Source: Geodermatophilus arenarius (lineage in GTDB: Bacteria; Actinomycetota; Actinomycetes; Mycobacteriales; Geodermatophilaceae). From it: a DNA stretch of 64,000 nucleotides. The position numbers and the translations under genes are program-made. Each line of letters begins with the position of its first letter. The stretch's first letter is position 1. The notes beneath the pieces are model-generated. The model searched no databases. It saw nothing but the letters and a program-made list of their open reading frames with translations, and was not told the DNA's origin. Below, in pieces: positions 58,452-64,000 of the stretch. The stretch covers positions 1 to 64,000 of the forward strand of contig NZ_JBHSGR010000022.1 in assembly GCF_042654585.1 (NCBI RefSeq). Direction: 5' to 3'.

Positions 58452-60080
58452 GTGACCACCACCCGCGAGCCCGCCGTCGCCGCCCCGGCGGCGGAGGCGC
58501 CCGCCGAGCAGCAGGGCCGCATGACGCACCGGCAGATCCTCGAGGCCCTCTCGGGGATGTTGCTGGCGATGTTCGTGGCGTTCCTGTCCTCGACCGTCGT
58601 CTCCAACGCCCTGCCCACGATCATCACCGACCTGCGGGGCAGCCAGAGCCAGTACACCTGGGTCGTCACCGCCACCCTGCTCGCCTCGACGGCGTCCACG
58701 CCGATCTGGGGCAAGCTCGCCGACCTGTTCAGCAAGAAGCTGCTGATCCAACTGTCGATCGTCGTCTTCATCGTCGGCTCGATGCTCGCCGGCCTGTCCC
58801 AGTCGGTGGGCACGCTCATCGGCTGGCGCGTGCTCCAGGGCCTGGGTCTCGGCGGCCTGCAGGCGCTGGTGCAGATCGCGATGGCCGCGATGATCAGCCC
58901 CCGCGAGCGCGGCCGGTACTCGGGCCTGCTCGGCGCGGTCATGGCCGTGGCCACCGTCGGCGGCCCGCTGCTCGGCGGCCTGCTGGTCGACACCAGCTGG
59001 CTCGGCTGGCGCTGGTGCTTCTACGTCGGCGTGCCCTTCGCCGCCGTGGCGCTGGTGCTGCTGCAGCGCACGCTGCACCTGCCGGTGACCAGGCGCCGGG
59101 TCCGCATCGACTACCTCGGCGCCGCGTTCCTCACCGCGGGCGTCTCCGCGATGCTCATCTGGGTCACCCTCGCCGGCGACCGGTTCGCGTGGGCCTCGGT
59201 CGAGACGGCGCTGTTCCTGGGCGGCAGCGCGCTCGCCGTCGTCGCCTTCGTCGTGACCGAGCTGCGGGCGCCCGAGCCGATCGTCCCGCTGCGGCTGTTC
59301 CGCGACCGGACCACGACCCTCGCCATCGTGGCCAGCGTCGCGATCGGTGTGGCGATGTTCGGGTCCACCGTCTTCCTCGGCCAGTACCTGCAGATCTCCC
59401 GCGGCTACTCGCCGACGGCGGCCGGCCTGCTGACGATCCCCATGGTCGGCGGCCTGCTCGTCTCCTCCACCGTCTCGGGCATCCTCATCACCCGACACGG
59501 CCGGTGGAAGCGGTTCCTGGTGGCCGGGTCGCTGCTCGTCGTCGCCGGGTTCGGCCTGCTGGCGACCGTCGACCACGAGACGGACATGGTCCTGCTCGGC
59601 GTCTTCCTGTTCGTCCTCGGCGTCGGCATCGGCATGACCATGCAGAACCTGGTCCTCGCGGTGCAGAACACCGTGGCCGCGAGCGACCTCGGCGCGGCGT
59701 CGTCGGCGGTGGCGTTCTTCCGCAGCCTCGGCGGCACCGTCGGCGTCTCCGTGCTCGGCGCGGTGCTCAGCAACCGGGTGACCGACCTGATCACCGCGGG
59801 CCTGCCGCCGGAGGCGGCCGCGGCCGGCGGCGGCTCGGGCGGCGTCGGCCTGGCGAGCCTCGCGGACGCGCCGCCGGCCATCCAGGAGCTCATCCGGGTC
59901 TCCTACGGCGACGCGACCGGCCGGGTCTTCCTCGTCTCCGCGGTCATCGCGGTGGTCGCCGTCGCGGCCATCCTGCTCATCCGCGAGGTGGCCCTGCGCA
60001 CCGAGAGCGGCGAGGAGCGGCTGGCCCGCGAGTCCCGCCCCGCGCCCGCCGAGGACGAGGCGGTCGGCACCGCCCGCTGA
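58452..60080 (+). CDS. DHA2-type MFS drug exporter (14 helices)
   Basis: A large permease of the EmrB/QacA kind, about 542 residues from GTG 58452, which has AGGAG four bases upstream. GTG 58389, overlapping the MarR stop, adds 21 residues and is an alternative. Motifs: F-L-S-S-T-V-V-S-N-A-L-P-T-I, W-G-K-L-A-D-L-F-S-K-K and the motif C region G-G-P-L-L-G-G-L-L-V-D. Such proteins export hydrophobic drugs or dyes by proton antiport. Coupled to an upstream MarR repressor. A strong hairpin follows. Confidence 0.87.
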   Translation: MTTTREPAVAAPAAEAPAEQQGRMTHRQILEALSGMLLAMFVAFLSSTVVSNALPTIITDLRGSQSQYTWVVTATLLASTASTPIWGKLADLFSKKLLIQLSIVVFIVGSMLAGLSQSVGTLIGWRVLQGLGLGGLQALVQIAMAAMISPRERGRYSGLLGAVMAVATVGGPLLGGLLVDTSWLGWRWCFYVGVPFAAVALVLLQRTLHLPVTRRRVRIDYLGAAFLTAGVSAMLIWVTLAGDRFAWASVETALFLGGSALAVVAFVVTELRAPEPIVPLRLFRDRTTTLAIVASVAIGVAMFGSTVFLGQYLQISRGYSPTAAGLLTIPMVGGLLVSSTVSGILITRHGRWKRFLVAGSLLVVAGFGLLATVDHETDMVLLGVFLFVLGVGIGMTMQNLVLAVQNTVAASDLGAASSAVAFFRSLGGTVGVSVLGAVLSNRVTDLITAGLPPEAAAAGGGSGGVGLASLADAPPAIQELIRVSYGDATGRVFLVSAVIAVVAVAAILLIREVALRTESGEERLARESRPAPAEDEAVGTAR

Positions 60081-60084
60081 CAGA

Positions 60085-60130
60085 ACGCACGACGGCCCGC
60101 TCCCCAGCTGGGGAGCGGGCCGTCGTGCGT
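60085..60130. terminator. Perfect 23-bp-arm bidirectional terminator
   Basis: The arms 60085-60107 and 60108-60130 are exact complements. It lies between the 3' ends of the convergent MFS and OsmC genes and so can serve both. The outer stem contains ACGACGGC, shared with other hairpins in the window. Confidence 0.85.
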
Positions 60131-60137
60131 CCCGGGG

Positions 60138-60572
60138 TCAGGAGTCCAGCTGGGCGTCCAGCGTGATGTCGACGGCGGCGAGCGCCTTGCTGACCGGGCA
60201 GCCGACCTTCGCCGCCTGCGCGGCCTTCTCGAACCCGTCGGCGTCGAGGCCGTCGACCTCGGCGCGCACGGTGAGCTTGATCCCGGTGATCGTGGCGCCG
60301 TCCTGGAGGCCGAGCGTGACGTCGGCCGTGACCTCGAGCGACTGCGGCGTGCCGCCGGCCTTCGCGATCTCGTTCGACAGGGCCATCGAGAAGCAGGCGG
60401 AGTGGGCCGCGGCGACGAGCTCCTCGGGGCTGGTGGAGCCGCCGGCCTCGTCGGAGGTCCGCTTCGGCCAGCTCACGTCGAAGGTGCCGAGCTTCGAGCT
60501 GGACAGCTCGACCTGGCCGGATCCGTCCTGGAGGGTGCCGTTCCAGGCGGTGCGGGCGGTGCGGGTGGGCAT
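60138..60572 (-). CDS. OsmC/Ohr-family organic-peroxide reductase
   Basis: A 144-residue peroxide-detoxifying enzyme. Both catalytic cysteines are present: Cys60 in A-A-A-H-S-A-C-F-S-M and Cys125 in K-V-G-C-P-V-S-K-A, about 65 residues apart, as in OsmC. The ATG at 60572 starts the fold. It follows the OhrR-like gene on the same strand after 100 bases, indicating control by organic peroxides. The protein uses a dithiol reductant such as a lipoyl protein in related systems. Confidence 0.9.
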   Translation of the reverse strand: MPTRTARTAWNGTLQDGSGQVELSSSKLGTFDVSWPKRTSDEAGGSTSPEELVAAAHSACFSMALSNEIAKAGGTPQSLEVTADVTLGLQDGATITGIKLTVRAEVDGLDADGFEKAAQAAKVGCPVSKALAAVDITLDAQLDS

Positions 60573-60672
60573 CGGGCTGCCTTCCGGTCGAGGGGCGCGC
60601 CGGCGTCGTCTCGCCGGCGCGCGGGACCCCGCGGCCCTACCCCGGCGGGTTGCGGGCAACCCACCGCCCGGG

Positions 60673-61143
60673 TCACACGGCGCGCGGCGCCTCGGTGACC
60701 CGCTGGGTCAGCACGTTGAGCGTCTGCTTGAGGTCGGAGAAGGACTCCACGTCCAGGTCGAGCGCGCAGATCATGTCCTGCGAGATGGCGAAGGCCTTGT
60801 CGCGCAGGGCCCGGCCGGTGTCGGTGAGGGCGATGGCCACCGACCGCTCGTCCTCCACGCGGCGGTGGCGCGTGACCAGCCCGGCCGCGGTGAGCCGCTT
60901 GAGCAGGGGGGACAGGGTGCCGCTGTCGAGCGCCAGGCGGGCGCCGAGCTGGCCGACGGTCTGGTGGTCCTCTTCCCAGAGCAGCATCATCACCAGGTAC
61001 TGCGGATAGGTGAGCCCCAGCTCCTCGAGCATCGGCCGGTACCGGGCGGTCATCGCGCGGGACGCTGCGTACAGCGCGAAGCACAGCTGATCGTCCAGAG
61101 CCACGCTCGGGGCAGGGCGGCGCGGGTCTCCGGTGGTCGTCAT
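60673..61143 (-). CDS. ohrR: OhrR-type peroxide-sensing MarR regulator
   Basis: A 156-residue MarR regulator. Cys21 lies in L-D-D-Q-L-C-F-A-L-Y-A-A-S-R, the position of the redox-sensing cysteine of OhrR. The helix-turn-helix is Q-T-V-G-Q-L-G-A-R-L-A-L-D-S-G-T-L-S-P-L-L-K-R-L, another OhrR hallmark. Oxidation by organic hydroperoxide releases repression of the adjacent OsmC gene. Only one N-terminal cysteine is apparent, giving a one-cysteine type that forms mixed disulfides. The ATG at 61143 was chosen. Confidence 0.9.
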   Translation of the reverse strand: MTTTGDPRRPAPSVALDDQLCFALYAASRAMTARYRPMLEELGLTYPQYLVMMLLWEEDHQTVGQLGARLALDSGTLSPLLKRLTAAGLVTRHRRVEDERSVAIALTDTGRALRDKAFAISQDMICALDLDVESFSDLKQTLNVLTQRVTEAPRAV

Positions 61144-61242
61144 GCCTTGAGTGTAGGGACCATCCGGTCGCGTGGCATGCAGTTGTGCCGGATGTCAACC
61201 CCTCGGGGCGCCTCCTCGACCACCTCCTGCCCCACGAGGCAA

Positions 61243-61263
61243 GTTGAGCGGAACAGACTCAAC
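61243..61263 (+). promoter_or_regulatory. HAIR (HspR-binding inverted repeat) upstream of clpB
   Basis: GTTGAG-N9-CTCAAC with perfect six-base arms, matching the HspR consensus CTTGAGT-N7-ACTCAAG apart from the outer bases. It is 79-99 bases before the clpB start codon and shares AAGTTGAGCGGA with the dnaK promoter region. HspR control of clpB is known in Streptomyces and mycobacteria. Confidence 0.8.
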
Positions 61264-61341
61264 CCCTGGTCCGTTGCACCGGACGACAGGATCCCCCGCC
61301 GGGACCCCGGCACGCCCAGGAGAGGACCGAGCGCACCGACC

Positions 61342-63927
61342 ATGGAGAGCAAGCTGACCACCCGTTCGCAGGAGGCGTTCGCGGCCGCCCAGCGGCTGGC
61401 GGTCGACCGGGGGCAGGCGGCGCTGGAGCCGCTGCACCTGCTCGTGGCGCTGCTGCAGCAGAGCGACGGCATCGCCGGCCCGCTGCTGACCGCCACCGGA
61501 GCGGACCCGGCCGACGTCCGGGCCAAGGCCGAGGCCGCCCTGCGCCGCATGCCGAGCGTCAGCGGCGCCACCGTCGCCGCGCCGTCGCCGTCGCGTGAGC
61601 TGCTGCGGGTGGTCAACGCCGCCGGCGAGCAGGCCAGCGCGCTGGGCGACGAGTACGTCTCCACCGAGCACCTGCTGGTCGGCCTGGCCGGCTCCGGGGG
61701 CGAGGCCGGCACGGTGCTCACCAGCGCCGGTGCCACCCGCGACGCGCTGCTGGCCGCCTTCCGCACCGTCCGCGGCAACCGCAGGGTCACCACGGCCGAC
61801 CCCGAGAGCACCTTCCAGGCGCTGGAGAAGTTCGCCGTCGACCTCACCGAGCGCGCCCGCGAGGGGAAGATCGACCCGGTCATCGGCCGGGACACCGAGA
61901 TCCGCCGCGTCGTGCAGGTGCTCTCCCGCCGCACCAAGAACAACCCGGTCCTCATCGGCGAGCCCGGCGTCGGCAAGACGGCGATCGTCGAGGGCCTGGC
62001 CCAGCGGATCGTGGCCGGCGACGTCCCCGAGAGCCTCAAGGGCAAGCGGCTGATGGCGCTGGACCTGGCGAGCATGGTCGCCGGCGCCAAGTACCGCGGC
62101 GAGTTCGAGGAGCGGCTCAAGGCCGTCCTGCAGGAGATCGCCGAGTCCGAGGGGCAGGTCGTCACCTTCATCGACGAGCTGCACACCATCGTCGGCGCCG
62201 GCGCCACGGGCGACTCGGCCATGGACGCCGGCAACATGATCAAGCCGATGCTCGCCCGCGGCGAGCTGCGCATGGTCGGCGCGACCACGCTCGACGAGTA
62301 CCGCGAGCACATCGAGAAGGACCCGGCGCTGGAGCGCCGCTTCCAGCAGGTCTTCGTCGGCGAGCCCTCGGTCGAGGACACGATCGGCATCCTGCGCGGG
62401 CTCAAGGAGCGCTACGAGGTGCACCACGGCGTCCGGATCACCGACGCCGCGATCGTCGCCGCCGCCACGCTGTCGGACCGGTACGTCACGGCCCGCTTCC
62501 TCCCCGACAAGGCGATCGACCTGGTCGACGAGGCGGCCAGCCGGCTGCGCATGGAGATCGACAGCCGCCCGGTGGAGGTCGACGAGGTCGAGCGCGCCGT
62601 GCGCCGCATGGAGATCGAGGAGATGGCGCTGGAGAAGGAGGACGACCCGTCCTCGCTCGACCGGCTGGCCGCGCTGCGCGCCGACCTCGCCGACCGGCGC
62701 CAGGAGCTCGCCGAGCTGACCGCGCGCTGGCAGCAGGACAAGGGCGCGATCGTCCGCATCCAGCAGCTCAAGGAGGAGCTGGAGCGGCTGCGCACCGAGT
62801 CCGCGCGCGCCGAGCGCGAGGGCGACCTCGCCCGCGTCGCCGAGCTCCGCTACGGCGTGATGCCGCAGCTGGAGAAGGACCTCGCCGCGGCCGAGGAGTC
62901 GGTGGCCGCCCAGGCCTCCATGCTCAAGGAGGAGGTCGGCCCCGACGACATCGCCGAGGTCGTCCAGGCCTGGACCGGCATCCCCGCCGGCCGGCTGCTC
63001 GAGGGGGAGACGGCGAAGCTGCTGCGGATGGAGGACGAGCTCGGCAGGCGGGTCGTCGGCCAGCCCGACGCCGTCCGCGCCGTCTCCGACGCCGTCCGCC
63101 GCGCGCGGTCGGGCATCGCCGACCCCGACCGGCCCACCGGCTCGTTCCTGTTCCTCGGCCCCACCGGCGTCGGCAAGACCGAGCTGGCGAAGGCGCTGGC
63201 GGAGTTCCTGTTCGACGACGAGCGGGCGATGGTCCGCATCGACATGAGCGAGTACTCCGAGAAGCACTCGGTGGCCCGGCTGGTCGGCGCCCCTCCGGGC
63301 TACGTCGGCTACGAGGCAGGCGGCCAGCTCACCGAGGCGGTCCGGCGGCGGCCCTACACCGTCGTGCTGCTCGACGAGGTGGAGAAGGCCCACCCCGACG
63401 TCTTCGACGTGCTGCTGCAGGTCCTCGACGACGGCCGGCTCACCGACGGCCAGGGGCGGACGGTGGACTTCCGCAACACCATCCTGATCCTGACCTCGAA
63501 CCTCGGCTCGCAGCTGATCGCCGACCAGTCGCTGCCGGAGGAGGCGCGGCGCTCCGCGGTCATGGACGTCGTCCGGTCGCACTTCAAGCCGGAGTTCCTC
63601 AACCGCCTCGACGACGTCGTGGTGTTCCGGGCGCTGGGCAGCGAGGAGCTGGCCGGGATCGTCGAGATCCAGGTGGGCGTGCTCGCCCGCCGGCTGGCCG
63701 CCCGCCGGCTGACGCTGACCGTCACCGACGCCGCCCGCGAGTGGCTGGCGCTCAACGGGTTCGACCCGGTCTACGGCGCCCGCCCGCTGCGCCGCCTGGT
63801 GCAGTCGGCGATCGGCGACCCGCTGGCCCGCGCGCTGCTGGCCGGGGACATCCGCGACGGCGACGAGGTCGTCGTCGACGCGCCGGACGACCTGGCAGAG
63901 GAGGGCCTCACCGTCCGCCGCGGCTGA
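61342..63927 (+). CDS. clpB: ATP-dependent disaggregase ClpB
   Basis: An 861-residue AAA+ chaperone that rescues aggregated proteins with DnaK. N-terminal ClpN repeats (about 1-145); first ATPase with Walker A GEPGVGKTAIVE and Walker B V-T-F-I-D-E-L-H; the coiled-coil M domain (about 400-525), including A-R-A-E-R-E-G-D-L-A-R-V-A-E-L-R-Y-G, which is characteristic of ClpB; second ATPase with G-P-T-G-V-G-K-T-E-L and V-V-L-L-D-E-V-E-K-A. The ATG at 61342 was chosen; upstream frames run through the ohrR region. It is controlled by the HAIR site just upstream. Confidence 0.96.
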   Translation: MESKLTTRSQEAFAAAQRLAVDRGQAALEPLHLLVALLQQSDGIAGPLLTATGADPADVRAKAEAALRRMPSVSGATVAAPSPSRELLRVVNAAGEQASALGDEYVSTEHLLVGLAGSGGEAGTVLTSAGATRDALLAAFRTVRGNRRVTTADPESTFQALEKFAVDLTERAREGKIDPVIGRDTEIRRVVQVLSRRTKNNPVLIGEPGVGKTAIVEGLAQRIVAGDVPESLKGKRLMALDLASMVAGAKYRGEFEERLKAVLQEIAESEGQVVTFIDELHTIVGAGATGDSAMDAGNMIKPMLARGELRMVGATTLDEYREHIEKDPALERRFQQVFVGEPSVEDTIGILRGLKERYEVHHGVRITDAAIVAAATLSDRYVTARFLPDKAIDLVDEAASRLRMEIDSRPVEVDEVERAVRRMEIEEMALEKEDDPSSLDRLAALRADLADRRQELAELTARWQQDKGAIVRIQQLKEELERLRTESARAEREGDLARVAELRYGVMPQLEKDLAAAEESVAAQASMLKEEVGPDDIAEVVQAWTGIPAGRLLEGETAKLLRMEDELGRRVVGQPDAVRAVSDAVRRARSGIADPDRPTGSFLFLGPTGVGKTELAKALAEFLFDDERAMVRIDMSEYSEKHSVARLVGAPPGYVGYEAGGQLTEAVRRRPYTVVLLDEVEKAHPDVFDVLLQVLDDGRLTDGQGRTVDFRNTILILTSNLGSQLIADQSLPEEARRSAVMDVVRSHFKPEFLNRLDDVVVFRALGSEELAGIVEIQVGVLARRLAARRLTLTVTDAAREWLALNGFDPVYGARPLRRLVQSAIGDPLARALLAGDIRDGDEVVVDAPDDLAEEGLTVRRG

Positions 63928-63945
63928 CGCGAGGAGCTCCTCACC

Positions 63946-63977
63946 CGGGCCCGCCGTCCCTCGGGGCGGCGGGCCCG
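63946..63977 (+). terminator. Hairpin after clpB
   Basis: CGGGCCCGCCG (63946-63956) pairs with CGGCGGGCCCG (63967-63977), 18 bases after the clpB stop. No T-run is visible before the window ends. Confidence 0.7.
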
Positions 63978-64000
63978 TCGCGTCCCCGGGGGCGGGATGC

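Noticed and set aside
61144..61200. Classical OhrR operator upstream of ohrR
   Set aside because: Only short imperfect repeats (GGCA/TGCC) occur; none matches a known OhrR site closely enough to annotate.

Overview
This is a very GC-rich actinobacterial chromosome segment. Start codons are often GTG, many genes overlap by a GTGA or ATGA, and there is a dnaK-grpE-dnaJ-hspR operon, HspR-type operators, a DosR/DosS-like pair, an EtfD-like oxidoreductase and an OhrR/OsmC pair. Together with gene content and codon bias this suggests the Geodermatophilaceae (Blastococcus, Modestobacter, Geodermatophilus). That placement is inference from style and gene set, not from a marker gene. No rRNA, phage, CRISPR array or insertion-sequence transposase was seen, and the window reads as core and soft-accessory chromosome.

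Region by region. 1-6.2 kb: a complete fructose PTS locus, with ptsH, fruA (EIIABC), fruK and a DeoR-type regulator on the minus strand and ptsI divergent from them. 6.3-9.7 kb: a conserved 50-aa protein, a GAF-GAF-GGDEF diguanylate cyclase and a tyrosine phosphatase. 9.8-14.7 kb: a branched-chain-amino-acid-type ABC transporter (livKGFHM) behind a GntR-like palindrome. 14.8-20.3 kb: a conserved protein usually labelled 3-methyladenine glycosylase, a tiny zinc-ribbon protein, a GAF/PucR regulator, a 3-hydroxybutyrate-dehydrogenase-like SDR and a metabolite:proton symporter. 20.4-24.1 kb: an ABC-2 exporter translationally coupled to a DesK/DesR-type two-component system. 24.1-30.7 kb: several small acidic disordered proteins, a long-chain acyl-CoA dehydrogenase, a LapA-like membrane protein, a TetR regulator, and a ribokinase gene that has lost its catalytic loop.

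30.8-33.0 kb: a DUF3140 protein, a methyltransferase and a type III polyketide synthase in one probable operon. 33.1-36.0 kb: a DosR/DosS-like pair plus a universal stress protein with a DosR-like box. 36.0-41.3 kb: a PrmC-like methyltransferase, a membrane GGDEF-EAL protein with a five-fold C-terminal repeat, a cysteine-desulfurase-like enzyme, a stand-alone TOPRIM protein and tRNA-Gly(CCC). 41.4-45.7 kb: a soluble signalling operon made of an Aer-like PAS protein, a chemoreceptor signalling protein without membrane segments, and a hybrid kinase ending in an RsbW-like ATPase. 45.8-51.1 kb: dCTP deaminase, an MFS permease, a DUF389 protein and the EtfD-like Fe-S oxidoreductase. 51.1-52.7 kb: an AbiEi/DUF559 protein lying between inverted copies of a palindromic repeat that also occurs at 14.7 kb. 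52.8-64 kb: the HspR regulon (dnaK-grpE-dnaJ-hspR-marR and clpB), with a MarR-controlled drug exporter and an organic-peroxide defence pair between them.

Likely cooperation: HPr and enzyme I feed FruA. EtfD would re-oxidise the electron-transfer flavoprotein reduced by acyl-CoA dehydrogenases such as the one at 24.7 kb, and both genes carry a similar TTAC-N6-GTAA inverted repeat. HspR probably controls both dnaK and clpB. The most unusual items are the repeat-flanked DUF559 gene, the deleted ribokinase, and the soluble PAS/chemoreceptor/hybrid-kinase operon.
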